From: Acetobacterium wieringae
Lineage (GTDB): Bacteria; Bacillota; Clostridia; Eubacteriales; Eubacteriaceae
Direction: 5' to 3'
DNA: 64,000 nucleotides
Assembly (NCBI RefSeq): GCF_026646375.1
Contig: NZ_JAIPPU010000011.1
Location: 1-64,000, forward strand
Position 1 is the first letter of the stretch, and each line of letters starts with the position of its first letter. The notes beneath the pieces are model-generated. The model searched no databases. It was not told the DNA's origin and was given only the letters and a program-made list of their open reading frames with translations. The translations under genes and the position numbers were made by a program. Shown here in pieces: positions 25,436 through 34,619 of the stretch.

Positions 25436-25565
25436 GTTCGTTACCTCCCTAATACGATCTTTGTTCGTTTCATACCCATTCGTTACAGATTTAAAAAAAT
25501 TTTTAAACCGGAGCAATCGATAAACAGCGGTGTCAATTTCCCTAATCGCAGGAAAACACACGCGT

Positions 25566-25580
25566 TGGCACGAAAATTGC
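25566..25580 (+). promoter_or_regulatory. Sigma54 (-24/-12) promoter of the chemoreceptor gene
   Basis: TGGCACGAAAATTGC matches the consensus fully and stands 45 bases upstream of the ATG at 25626. A single GTGTCAA (25530-25536), the heptamer found upstream of cooF and acsB, lies 30 bases further upstream. Confidence 0.85.
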
Positions 25581-25625
25581 TTGATTTAACACGTAAACAA
25601 AAACTTGAAAAAGGGGAAAGTAACG

Positions 25626-28556
25626 ATGGAAGAGACAAAACGAAAACGTAAAACGATTAAGCGCAAACTGCTGGTTGTGCCCTTATGTTCGGTATTGGTG
25701 GGGGTGTTTGTCATTGGTGCCATCTCGGCTTATCTGACCCGCGAAAGCCTGCTGGCCGAAATGAGAGCCAACGGCTTTGCCACCTCCCAGCAGTTTGTTA
25801 AGCGGCTGGAAGACAACAGTGAAGCCCTCGCCGCCATGAACCTCATGATCGAGGAACAGATCCGCAGTATTGGCAATATTGTCATTGCCAACCGGGGGGC
25901 CATCAGTGATCCCTATCTGACGGCGCTGGCCCAGCAATCGGGGATCAATCAGATTTACTGGTTTAATGCCGCCGGTGAAATAGTTAGTGCGGTCAACGGC
26001 GAGTACGTTGGCTGGAAAGCAGAAGCCGGAGATCCCATCCATAATTTTATGGATAGCGGCAAAACCGAATTCATGGAAGCGATCCGCAAAAGCACCGAAA
26101 CCGATGAGACCTTTAAATTTGGTTATATGAAAACCAGCACCGACGAATTTGTTCAGGCCGGAGTTACTGCCGATCGGATTACTGATCTAACCGAACGCTT
26201 TGGGTATCAGGCCCTGATTGACGAATTGTCAGCCAATGACCAGATTGTCTACGCCGGATTTATCGACCAGGATTTGACGCTGGTGGCCGATACCCATTCG
26301 GAGGATATCGGCAGCAGTTATACCGATAATGAAGCGGTGAAGGCGGCAGCCATTGATGGTCAGTCCTCAGCATCCGAATATTATTACGAGGCCGGTCAAG
26401 CCCGGGTCTATGATGTGCTGTATCCGGTAGTCATCAATGGCGAACTGAAGGGGGCCCTCAACATCGGCTATTCCATGGACGCCATTGAAGCCGCGATCTT
26501 TAAAAATATTCTGATGGTGGCGGTGGTCGGGCTGTTGGTTTTTCTGGTACTGGCCCTGATTCTCTACCGGGTGTCCACATCGATCACCACGCCGATTGCC
26601 CGCATCAGCGAGATGATCAAGGAAATGAGCCGGGGGCATTTGGGTCTGCGGCTGGGGTTTGACAGCGACGATGAAATTGGCGAAATGGCGACCGCCATGG
26701 ACTGCTTTGCTGAAGACCTGCAGAAAGTGGTGATCGGCACGATGATCCAGATTTCGGATGGCGACGTTTCGGCAACGATCGAAGAAAAGGATGACGCCGA
26801 TGAAATTTCCCCAGCGCTCAAGCGCACCATTGCCTCGATCCGCGGTTTGATTGACGAGGTGACCCGGCTGTCTCAGGCCGGTGTGGCTGGACAGCTTCAG
26901 GTTCGCGGTAACAGTGACCGGTTTAAAGGCGGCTTTCGGGATATCGTTAATGGGGTTAATGACACCCTGGATGCGGTGGTGGGTCCCATCAATATGGCGG
27001 CGGATTATGTTAAGCGGATCGGTGCCGGCGACATTCCGGCTAAAATTACCGCTGCCTATCAGGGTGACTTTGATACCCTGAAAAACAGTATCAATGCCTG
27101 TATCGATGGCCTGGGAGCGCTGGAAGAAGGCAACCGGATATTGGGGCAGATGAGTCATCACGATTTTGGGGAAAGCATGGATGGTCAGTATCGGGGCATT
27201 TATGCCGAATTGGCCCAGTCCATCAATAGCCTTAATCAACGGCTTAACGCGGTGATTGCGGTGGTTAATCATATTGCCGTCGGGAACCTTAAGGATCTTG
27301 ATATGCTTCGTCAACTGGGGCAACAAAGCACCAATGATCACTTGGTACCAAGTCTGATTGGGATGATTGAAACCATTGAGTTATTAATTACCGAAGCCAA
27401 TGGAATGGCCCGGATTGCCGTAGCGGGAAACACCGGTAATCGTGGCGATATTAGCCGCTTTCCCGGAGAATATGCCATGGTTATTGCTGGCTTTAATAAA
27501 ACCCTGGATGCTCTGGTGGGTCCGATGATGGAGGCATCGGATGCGCTGGAAGAACTGGCCCGGGGCAATCTCAACGCGGCCATGTCCGGTGATTATCAGG
27601 GTGATTATGCGCTGATTCGGGATAATATGAATCAGACCATTGCCTTTTTAAAACACTATGTTGATGAAATTACCGCTGTTTTGGAAGCAGTGGGTAAGGG
27701 CAATCTCGATCAGGAAATAACAGCTGAATATTGGGGTGATTTTCTGGCGATTAAAGAAGCTCTCAACCAGATTACCGGCAATCTCAGCCAGACCCTTACT
27801 GAGATTAATGTGGCAGCCACTCAGGTGGAAACGGGAGCCCGACAGATTGCTGATGGTGGCCAAGCCCTATCCGAGGGTACCATGGAACAGGCCAGTTCAA
27901 TTCAGCAGCTGACTGCCTCCATCGAAGCAGTGACGACAGAGACCAAACGCAATGCCAGCAATGCCAAGCAAGCCAATGTTCGGGCACTGGAGGTGCGCAA
28001 CAATGCCGAAATTGGCAACCAACAAATGGGAAAAATGGTTACGGCAATGGTGGAGATTAATGAATCGTCCAACAATATTTCAAAAATTATTAAGGTCATT
28101 GATGACATCGCTTTCCAAACCAATATTCTGGCCCTTAATGCAGCGGTGGAAGCCGCCCGGGCCGGAAGCCATGGTAAGGGTTTTGCCGTTGTTGCCGAAG
28201 AAGTCCGTACGCTGGCCGCCCGGAGCGCCGAGGCTGCCAAAGAAACTACCAGTCTGATAGAAGGGTCCATTGATAAGGTCGAAGTGGGATCAAAACTGGC
28301 CGATGAAACGGCTGCCAGCCTCAAAGAAATTTTGACTGAAATTAAAAAGGTTTCTGATCTGGTCGCCAATATTGACCAGGCTTCCGGCGATCAGGCGGTG
28401 GAAATTGCCCAGATTAATAAAGGTATTGAACAGGTCTCTCAAGTTGTTCAGACGAACTCGGCCACCGCCGAGGAAAGTGCGGCGGCCAGCGAGGAACTGA
28501 CCGGTCAGGCCGAACTGCTGAAAAAAATGGTCGGGGAATTTGTTCTAAAAGGTTGA
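25626..28556 (+). CDS. Methyl-accepting chemotaxis protein with poly-HAMP region
   Basis: A 976-residue chemoreceptor: transmembrane helix at about 15-37, extracytoplasmic Cache-like sensor to about 290, second helix near 293-316, HAMP, then at least four more HAMP-like repeats (each with a G-D/N-Y-x-G-D-F/Y signature such as AAYQGDFDTL and AEYWGDFLAI), and a C-terminal signalling domain with the hairpin tip around DDIAFQTNILALNAAVEAARAG (key residues E and Q). The start at 25626 follows GGGGAAAG. A perfect sigma54 promoter drives it. A paralogue of similar layout is at 57221. Ligand unknown. Confidence 0.93.
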   Translation: MEETKRKRKTIKRKLLVVPLCSVLVGVFVIGAISAYLTRESLLAEMRANGFATSQQFVKRLEDNSEALAAMNLMIEEQIRSIGNIVIANRGAISDPYLTALAQQSGINQIYWFNAAGEIVSAVNGEYVGWKAEAGDPIHNFMDSGKTEFMEAIRKSTETDETFKFGYMKTSTDEFVQAGVTADRITDLTERFGYQALIDELSANDQIVYAGFIDQDLTLVADTHSEDIGSSYTDNEAVKAAAIDGQSSASEYYYEAGQARVYDVLYPVVINGELKGALNIGYSMDAIEAAIFKNILMVAVVGLLVFLVLALILYRVSTSITTPIARISEMIKEMSRGHLGLRLGFDSDDEIGEMATAMDCFAEDLQKVVIGTMIQISDGDVSATIEEKDDADEISPALKRTIASIRGLIDEVTRLSQAGVAGQLQVRGNSDRFKGGFRDIVNGVNDTLDAVVGPINMAADYVKRIGAGDIPAKITAAYQGDFDTLKNSINACIDGLGALEEGNRILGQMSHHDFGESMDGQYRGIYAELAQSINSLNQRLNAVIAVVNHIAVGNLKDLDMLRQLGQQSTNDHLVPSLIGMIETIELLITEANGMARIAVAGNTGNRGDISRFPGEYAMVIAGFNKTLDALVGPMMEASDALEELARGNLNAAMSGDYQGDYALIRDNMNQTIAFLKHYVDEITAVLEAVGKGNLDQEITAEYWGDFLAIKEALNQITGNLSQTLTEINVAATQVETGARQIADGGQALSEGTMEQASSIQQLTASIEAVTTETKRNASNAKQANVRALEVRNNAEIGNQQMGKMVTAMVEINESSNNISKIIKVIDDIAFQTNILALNAAVEAARAGSHGKGFAVVAEEVRTLAARSAEAAKETTSLIEGSIDKVEVGSKLADETAASLKEILTEIKKVSDLVANIDQASGDQAVEIAQINKGIEQVSQVVQTNSATAEESAAASEELTGQAELLKKMVGEFVLKG

Positions 28557-28894
28557 AACCCGGATTCTAACAGCACTTTTGGCATTCTCCGGTCGTTATG
28601 TGGCAAAAGTCAGAGTGCCAACGTTTAGGTGCAAAAAATAGCGATGTGCAAAATATGATGACACGTGTGAAAAAAGCAACCGTATTGCTTAAAAATCGCA
28701 AGAAAAACGATAAACTGGAAGGTTAGCCGTAGTATTTTTTTGCACCTTGGATGAAGCTTGGATCGGTCACTGTAGGACGAAAAAGGTAGTTTAAAAATCA
28801 GAAATAAATAAAAACAATCAAGCGATAAGATGGCTATTTTGTCGCTTTTCTATTATAATAGAACTATTATCGATAATCACAAAGGAGCTGTGCG
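28557..28894. other. Intergenic region upstream of the second V4R-sigma54 activator
   Basis: No gene is supported in these 338 bases. There is a 10-bp inverted repeat with one mismatch near 28579 and 28620 that could compete with a second pairing (CTTTTG with CAAAAG), a hairpin AGCGA/TCGCT with TTTT near 28820-28850, and a perfect palindrome CTATTATAATAG at 28850-28861 overlapping a likely -10 box of the activator gene. Confidence 0.4.
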
Positions 28895-30820
28895 ATGTTT
28901 AATAACGGCATTGTGAACCATGAAAATTATAATCACGTTGAGAAAAATTTAAAAAATGTGCTGAATCTCGCCAATACTAGTGGCAATTCCAAGGCAGTTG
29001 AGGAAGAAATTTATTATAATACGGCAAAAAATGTTGGCCGCAGTCTGAATGTTACTGATTATAACAGCCTGGCGGAAAAGATTATGGCCCTGGGGATTGG
29101 TCAGATTGTGATGACCAACATGTCCGATAACAAAATTGTCTTTCGACTGTATGACTGTTTTACTTGTAGTGAGATGGAAAATATCGGCAAACCGGTTTGT
29201 TATTTTGAAGCCGGGATTTTGGCCGGTGCTGTCAGTACCATCAGCAATCAGGATATGGATGCCATCGAAGTACGCTGTAACGCCCTTGGTGATGACTATT
29301 GTGAATTTGAAATCACTCCGGCTAAGGGCAATAAAAAGAGATTTCAGCCCGTCCGTGACGATGAAAAACCGGATATCAACATGCTTTATCTGACCATCAA
29401 TTCACTGAAGCTGGCCAAAAGTAAAAATCAGATCCAATCCCAAAGCCAGCGTTCCAGCCGGGCCAATAAACAACTCAATGTTGCCCTGGAAAATGCCCTT
29501 GAAGCCGATAATTTCAATCAGAATATTATTGACAGCATTCCCAATTATCTGGCGGTGATTGACAACTCCGGTATGGTTGTGCGGATCAACAAAAAGTACC
29601 AGGAATTTCTGTCGTTGGCTTTTGAAAAAGACACCAGTATTATTTCACTGGCCTGGGAATCAAAATATACTGAGGTACTATCGACCGGAAAACCGGCCAT
29701 CTGGCGGCAGATCATTTCCGGCAAGGAACATATCATTTTTGAGAGCCCGATTTTAGAATCCCAGGCGGTGTTGCGCCAGGTGATTCCGGTGGAATCGGAT
29801 TTTATAAAACTGCTGCTGGATAAAATTTCTGACCTTGAAGAACGGATTGACAACAGTAATTTGGCCAGCCAACAGCTTAAACTCAAAGATGATCGTATTG
29901 TTGTTTTCAGCGAGGCAATGATCGGCCAGGTAAACTATATCAGGAAGGTTGCCAGAACCGATGCCTCGATCTTAATCCGAGGCGAAAGTGGCACTGGCAA
30001 AACGATGTTTGCCGAGGTAGTGCATCAGGAAAGCCCCCGCAGTCATAAGCCCTTTATCTACATTGACTGCACCACCATTCCCAAGAATTTTTTTGAAACC
30101 GAACTGTTTGGCTACACACCGGGAGCCTTTACCGGAGCCAGTAAAAACGGTAAAGCCGGCAAACTGGAAATGGCCCAGGGCGGCACGGTTTTCCTTGACG
30201 AAATCGCCGAGATTCCGATTGAAATTCAGTCAAAGTTATTGCGTTTTCTGCAGGAAAAGAAATTTGAAAAAATGGGTGATGTCAAGACCCAGCAGGTTGA
30301 TACCCGGGTGATTGCTGCCACCAGTCAAAACCTCGAAGCGATGATTCGGGATGGTTTATTCCGTAAGGACCTTTACTACCGCCTCAATGTGATCAATATT
30401 GTCCTGCCGCCACTGCGTGAAAGGCGTGACGAAATCCCGGCGTTGGCTGCAAAGATTCTTAGTCAGATCAGTGAAGAAACCAAAACTGGGCTCAAGCGGA
30501 TTGATGAGTCCGGCATTCAGGCGCTGATGCGCTATGATTGGCCCGGCAATATCCGGGAGTTGGAGAATCTGTTGAAACGGCTGAGCTTTCTGGTGGACGA
30601 TGAGGTGATTAAAAGCCAGGCGATTATAACCGAGCTACATGCGGCGGTGACCTTAAACAATGGGGTCGGGGGCGCCGCCAGTGAAATCCGGGAAAATGAA
30701 CGCGAGCTGATCATCCGAGTGCTGGAGAACTGTCAGCATAACAAGTCGGCAGCAGCCGAAAAACTCGGCATCACCCGCCAGACGCTTTATAATAAAATCA
30801 AAAAATATCAGATTAGTTAG
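28895..30820 (+). CDS. Sigma54-dependent activator with V4R and PAS domains (acsB regulator)
   Basis: A 641-residue paralogue of the activator at 3002-4930, collinear from the first residues (GIVNHENYNHVEKNLKNV). V4R domain about 30-160 with the same five cysteines (DCFTC, PVCYFEAG, VRCNALGDDYCEFE), PAS about 210-300, AAA+ about 330-560 (GESGTGKT, GAFTGA, FLDEIAEIP), Fis-type helix-turn-helix at the C-terminus. The L1 loop here is the canonical GAFTGA. It is followed after 215 bases, in the same direction, by acsB, with GTGTCAA repeats and a sigma54 promoter between them. It most likely activates acsB; the signal is not known. Confidence 0.93.
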   Translation: MFNNGIVNHENYNHVEKNLKNVLNLANTSGNSKAVEEEIYYNTAKNVGRSLNVTDYNSLAEKIMALGIGQIVMTNMSDNKIVFRLYDCFTCSEMENIGKPVCYFEAGILAGAVSTISNQDMDAIEVRCNALGDDYCEFEITPAKGNKKRFQPVRDDEKPDINMLYLTINSLKLAKSKNQIQSQSQRSSRANKQLNVALENALEADNFNQNIIDSIPNYLAVIDNSGMVVRINKKYQEFLSLAFEKDTSIISLAWESKYTEVLSTGKPAIWRQIISGKEHIIFESPILESQAVLRQVIPVESDFIKLLLDKISDLEERIDNSNLASQQLKLKDDRIVVFSEAMIGQVNYIRKVARTDASILIRGESGTGKTMFAEVVHQESPRSHKPFIYIDCTTIPKNFFETELFGYTPGAFTGASKNGKAGKLEMAQGGTVFLDEIAEIPIEIQSKLLRFLQEKKFEKMGDVKTQQVDTRVIAATSQNLEAMIRDGLFRKDLYYRLNVINIVLPPLRERRDEIPALAAKILSQISEETKTGLKRIDESGIQALMRYDWPGNIRELENLLKRLSFLVDDEVIKSQAIITELHAAVTLNNGVGGAASEIRENERELIIRVLENCQHNKSAAAEKLGITRQTLYNKIKKYQIS

Positions 30821-30840
30821 CGAGCCAGTTGCCGAAACAC

Positions 30841-30887
30841 GTGTCAAGTGGTGTCAAAAAGTGTCAAGTGTTCATTGACAGTGTCAA
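30841..30887 (+). promoter_or_regulatory. GTGTCAA repeat array upstream of acsB
   Basis: GTGTCAA occurs at 30841, 30851, 30861 and 30881, so the copies lie exactly 10 or 20 bases apart and face the same side of the helix. An inverted TTGACA is at 30875-30880. The array ends 76 bases upstream of the -24 box, matching the cooF promoter (77 bases). It is the likely enhancer bound by the activator encoded just upstream. Confidence 0.8.
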
Positions 30888-30962
30888 AAATATAGACACA
30901 AAAAATAGACGCCTTTGGACAAAAATCGCCATTAATTGGGGATTTACAGGTAGATTTTGGTT

Positions 30963-30978
30963 TGGCACAAAACTTGCA
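30963..30978 (+). promoter_or_regulatory. Sigma54 (-24/-12) promoter of acsB
   Basis: TGGCACAAAACTTGCA matches the sigma54 consensus and lies 57 bases upstream of the acsB start codon. Confidence 0.92.
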
Positions 30979-31035
30979 TTATTCAGATATGTACAACAAA
31001 TAAAATATTTCTTTGAAAAGGAAGAGTGAAAAACG

Positions 31036-33171
31036 ATGAGTTTGACAGATTTAATTTACGCTGGTTCCAATGCGGTTGCCGGATTAACTGAAGGTGCGGT
31101 CAATGACGCCATTGAAAAATTTGGTGCAGATCATGCTGTGGGCTACCCCGATACCGCTTACTGTTTACCGATTATTTATGCAGCAACTGGGGTTAAAATC
31201 AAGACCCTGGGCGATTTGCCTGCAGCTGTGGGGATTCTTAAAAGCCTGATCACCAATAAAGAAGATCTGGGCGAAGCCTTAAACGCCGGTCTGGCCACAG
31301 CCGTTGGCGCGGAAATTATTGAAGCCATCCGCTATCTAGAAGGCGACCCTTACGCCAATGATTCTGGCATCGGTTTTGTCCCTGATCCAATTATCCGGTC
31401 ATTGGGTGTGCCACTGGTAACTGGTGATATTCCCGGAATTGCCGTACTGCTGGGCGAAGCTGCTGACCCCGCTGCTCTGGCTGCGATTGTCAAAGACTAT
31501 CAGGAAAAAGGCTTGCTGACCTTTATGGTTGGTAACATTATTGAGCAGGCCCTGGAAGGCGGTGTCAAGATGGGGCTGGATTATCGGGTGATCCCGTTGG
31601 GTCATGAAGTGACCTCCGTTATCCACGTGGTCTCCGTGGCGATTCGGGCGGCCCTGATTTTTGGTGGCATCGAACCGGGCAAACTGCCAGAGTTCTTAAC
31701 CTACACCAAAGAACGGGTTCCGGCTTTTGTCAATACCTTTGGTGAACTCAACGAAGTGATTGTTTCCGTAGGTGCGGGTGCCATTGCGCTTGGTTTCCCA
31801 GTCATTGCCGATGTACCGGTACCTGAAGTTCCTGGAGCCCTGATGACTCAGGCCGACCACGCCAAAACCGTCGAATTTTCTCTGGAAGCCCGGGAAATTA
31901 AAATTAAAGTCACCAAAATCGATGTGCCGGTTTCTGTGGCCTCGGCTTTTGAAGGGGAACGTGTTCGGAAAGACACCATGTTTGCTGAATTTGGCGGCAA
32001 CAAAACCGAGTGTTGGGAACTGGTCACTACCGGTGATCCGGCAACCATGGAAGATCACAAAATCACTGTTATCGGACCGGATATCGATGATCCGAGCTTT
32101 GCCGACGCCGATGTCGTGCGTCTGCCACTGGGGATTGTTGTTACGGTTGGCGGTAAAGCAATGCAAAAAGATTTCGAAACCGTTCTGGAACGTCGTATCC
32201 ACTATTTCACTAACTACATCGATGGAGCCATGCATGTGGGCCAACGTAACATCGCCTGGATTCGTCTGACCAAAGAAGCCTTTGCAAAAGGATTCCGCTT
32301 AAAACATATCGGTGAAGTGCTGTATGCCAAAATGCGTTCTGATTTTGAAAAGGTGGTTGATAAATGTGAAATCACCATCTACACCAACGCTGACGACGTT
32401 AAACGTCTGGGCGAAGAAATGGTTAAACCGATTTACGCTGAGCGAGATGCCCGAATGAATGCCCTGACCGATGAGAGTGTTGATGAATTCTACACCTGTT
32501 TATTGTGTCAGTCTTTTGCGCCCAGCCATGTTTGCATCGTTACCCCGGAACGTCTGGGTCTGTGTGGTGCGGTTTCCTGGCTCGATGCCAAGGCGACCAA
32601 AGAACTTGATCCCGAAGGACCCAATCAGCCAGTTGTTAAAGGCACCGCCAGTGATGAACGAGTTGGCCGTTGGGATTCGGTTAACAAGGCTGTTGCCAGC
32701 GCTTCACAAGGTGCAGTAGAAAGCGTCACTCTGTATTCAATCCTTGAAGATCCAATGACTTCCTGTGGTTGCTTTGAATGTATCTGTGGAATCATGCCTG
32801 AAGCCAATGGCGTGATCATTGTCAACCGTGAATTCAGTCAGACCTCACCGGTTGGGATGACCTTCGGCGAGCTGGCCTCCATGACCGGTGGTGGTGTGCA
32901 GACCCCCGGCTTTATGGGTCACGGTCGGTTCCTGATTGGTTCTAAAAAGTTTATGTCGGCTGAAGGCGGACTACAACGCATTGTCTGGATGCCGAAAGAA
33001 TTAAAAGACGATGTGGCTGACCGCTTGAACAAAGCCGTTGTAGCCATGGGTGGACCGGAAAACTTTGCCGACATGGTCTGTGACGAAACCATTGCCACTG
33101 ATTCCGAAGCGGTTCTGGAATTCCTTGAAACCAAGAATCATCCCGCTTTGGCGATGGATCCGATTATGTAG
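31036..33171 (+). CDS. acsB: Acetyl-CoA synthase catalytic subunit AcsB
   Basis: Joins a methyl group from the corrinoid iron-sulfur protein, CO and CoA into acetyl-CoA at the Ni-Ni-[4Fe-4S] A-cluster. All A-cluster cysteines are present with the spacing of the Moorella enzyme: C488, C491, C500 and C510 bind the [4Fe-4S] cluster, and C577-Gly-C579 bridges the nickel ions. At 711 residues it is near full bacterial length (about 730), so the N-terminal CODH-contact region is present. GGAAGAG precedes the ATG. It is alone: no acsA, acsC, acsD or acsE is adjacent, unlike the usual cluster. It is driven by a sigma54 promoter behind a V4R activator, so it appears to be an inducible accessory copy. 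Confidence 0.96.
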   Translation: MSLTDLIYAGSNAVAGLTEGAVNDAIEKFGADHAVGYPDTAYCLPIIYAATGVKIKTLGDLPAAVGILKSLITNKEDLGEALNAGLATAVGAEIIEAIRYLEGDPYANDSGIGFVPDPIIRSLGVPLVTGDIPGIAVLLGEAADPAALAAIVKDYQEKGLLTFMVGNIIEQALEGGVKMGLDYRVIPLGHEVTSVIHVVSVAIRAALIFGGIEPGKLPEFLTYTKERVPAFVNTFGELNEVIVSVGAGAIALGFPVIADVPVPEVPGALMTQADHAKTVEFSLEAREIKIKVTKIDVPVSVASAFEGERVRKDTMFAEFGGNKTECWELVTTGDPATMEDHKITVIGPDIDDPSFADADVVRLPLGIVVTVGGKAMQKDFETVLERRIHYFTNYIDGAMHVGQRNIAWIRLTKEAFAKGFRLKHIGEVLYAKMRSDFEKVVDKCEITIYTNADDVKRLGEEMVKPIYAERDARMNALTDESVDEFYTCLLCQSFAPSHVCIVTPERLGLCGAVSWLDAKATKELDPEGPNQPVVKGTASDERVGRWDSVNKAVASASQGAVESVTLYSILEDPMTSCGCFECICGIMPEANGVIIVNREFSQTSPVGMTFGELASMTGGGVQTPGFMGHGRFLIGSKKFMSAEGGLQRIVWMPKELKDDVADRLNKAVVAMGGPENFADMVCDETIATDSEAVLEFLETKNHPALAMDPIM

Positions 33172-33224
33172 GCATTTCGCCAACACGTATACTAAAAAAA
33201 GACAAGTAAAAACGCATCTCAATT

Positions 33225-33277
33225 TGAACCGACCTCCAATCGTTAGAGTTTTAGTCTAACTTTTGGGGGTCGGTTCA
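33225..33277. repeat. 53-bp inverted repeat resembling joined IS3/IS150-type ends
   Basis: TGAACCGACC at the left is matched by GGTCGGTTCA at the right, and inner GTTAGA by TCTAAC, around a short centre. Outer TGAACC and inner CCCCCAAAAGTTAGAC (right arm, read inward) look like terminal repeats of IS150-group elements. There is no transposase between them. It lies 54 bases after acsB and could also fold as an RNA hairpin that ends its transcript, though no T-run follows. Confidence 0.5.
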
Positions 33278-33381
33278 GTTAGGTAATTCGTTACGGATGA
33301 TGTAGTTCAATTGTATAATGTTTGACCTGGGATTAATCGCCTGGTTTGCGTTATGTATCGATGAAAAGAACATCAAACTCA

Positions 33382-34179
33382 CTAACTAAATGAAGAGTCT
33401 AGGCGATTTTTAAATTGAATTAAATCATTTATACTAACACTTGGGCTGAGATATCTTTGACGATTTTTAGTTCGATTTTTATAGTCAATTGCTTTTGACG
33501 GACAATTTTGAATACATGCCATACATTGTTGGCAGGTATGATTATATTTGGGTTTTTTATTATAAATCATAATATTATTTACTGGACATAATTTTTCACA
33601 AAGTCCACAGGAGGTACAAAGATCCGACACTTCAAAATTGAAATCACTCGTCGGAACTTTCTTCAATTGATATTTATTATAAAAAGCTAAGAGCTTAGAA
33701 CTCTTATTAGCTATCAGGGTCTTTCTATTTCGAATTTCTAAAACAAATTGTGAAATCCAGATATTGTATTGAGCCTCGATTTGTTCAGTTGTACCTTTTG
33801 CGTTGTATAAAGCGATTGCATTATCCCCCATTACTCCATGATTTACGTAATTTAATATGATATTGTTTTTTGCTAGAATCTCATATATTTCGCTTAACGC
33901 ATTCCCTTTTAATCTGCCGCATGTTGCAATTGCAAATAGATATGTATTTATAGACTTTTTCAATGAAATATTTTCTACAAACAGCTTAACTTGTATTGGC
34001 AATCCTTGATAGTACACAGGAAAAATAAATCCGATTCTTTCATAATTATCCTTAAGCAATTCTATGTTTTTTATGTTCATGGGATATACTTCACAATCAA
34101 TTAGTCCTACTGAAATATCGCGTGCAACACGGTAACTATTTCCAGTTCCAGTAAAACAAAAAATGATGTTCTTTTTCAT
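33382..34179 (-). CDS. EFR1-family flavodoxin-ferredoxin fusion protein
   Basis: A 265-residue protein with an N-terminal flavodoxin-like domain (FCFTGTGNSYRVA phosphate loop; FPVYYQGLP) and a C-terminal ferredoxin with two [4Fe-4S] motifs (CTSCGLCEKLCP and CQQCMACIQNCP), the EFR1 family pattern. It may carry electrons between flavin and Fe-S carriers. The start at 34179 follows GGAGG; the ATG four codons earlier would contain that site. Divergent from an HxlR regulator, which probably controls it. The pair is visibly richer in A and T than neighbouring genes. Confidence 0.88.
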   Translation of the reverse strand: MKKNIIFCFTGTGNSYRVARDISVGLIDCEVYPMNIKNIELLKDNYERIGFIFPVYYQGLPIQVKLFVENISLKKSINTYLFAIATCGRLKGNALSEIYEILAKNNIILNYVNHGVMGDNAIALYNAKGTTEQIEAQYNIWISQFVLEIRNRKTLIANKSSKLLAFYNKYQLKKVPTSDFNFEVSDLCTSCGLCEKLCPVNNIMIYNKKPKYNHTCQQCMACIQNCPSKAIDYKNRTKNRQRYLSPSVSINDLIQFKNRLDSSFS

Positions 34180-34286
34180 ATGATCCTCCAATAAAATAAA
34201 TTTTACTTTTATTCAATTATAATTATAATATAGTAATAAGTATAGAACGCACATATTTTATAGGTACTATCAAAAAGGAGAGTAAT

Positions 34287-34619
34287 ATGTTAGAAAACAC
34301 TTCAAAGCTTAGAACAATCGATTATGCTCTTTATGAACAAGTAGTTAATATGATTGGTGGAAAGTGGAAAATGCGAATATTTTACGTTCTTGCTATGAAT
34401 CACGTTCTGCGTTATGGTGAAATAAAAAAATTGCTAATTCCAATTACCCACAAGATGTTAAGTACGCAACTCAAAGAAATGGAAAAAGATGGATTGATCC
34501 TTCGAAAAGAATATCCTCAAATACCACCAAAGGTTGAATACTCTTTGTCTCAAAAAGCAATTGATTTGCGGCCAATGTTTGAGTCAATGTGTGATTGGAT
34601 TCATAAATATTTGAAATAA
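34287..34619 (+). CDS. HxlR family transcription regulator
   Basis: A 110-residue winged-helix protein with the family motifs GGKWKMRIFYVL, RYGEIKKLL, THKMLSTQLKEME and YSLSQKAIDL. AAAGGAG precedes the ATG. It is divergent from the EFR1-family gene across a 107-base AT-rich promoter region. HxlR proteins commonly sense thiol-reactive or electrophilic signals, but only one cysteine, in SMCDW near the C-terminus, is seen here. Confidence 0.9.
   Translation: MLENTSKLRTIDYALYEQVVNMIGGKWKMRIFYVLAMNHVLRYGEIKKLLIPITHKMLSTQLKEMEKDGLILRKEYPQIPPKVEYSLSQKAIDLRPMFESMCDWIHKYLK

Noticed and set aside
26367-27341. 324-residue minus-strand ORF opposite the chemoreceptor gene
   Set aside because: Follows the repeat pattern of the HAMP region in reverse; no start signals.
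28579-28625. Possible minus-strand sigma54 promoter (TTGGCACTCTGAC)
   Set aside because: The distance to the following GC is wrong for a -24/-12 element and no minus-strand gene lies downstream.
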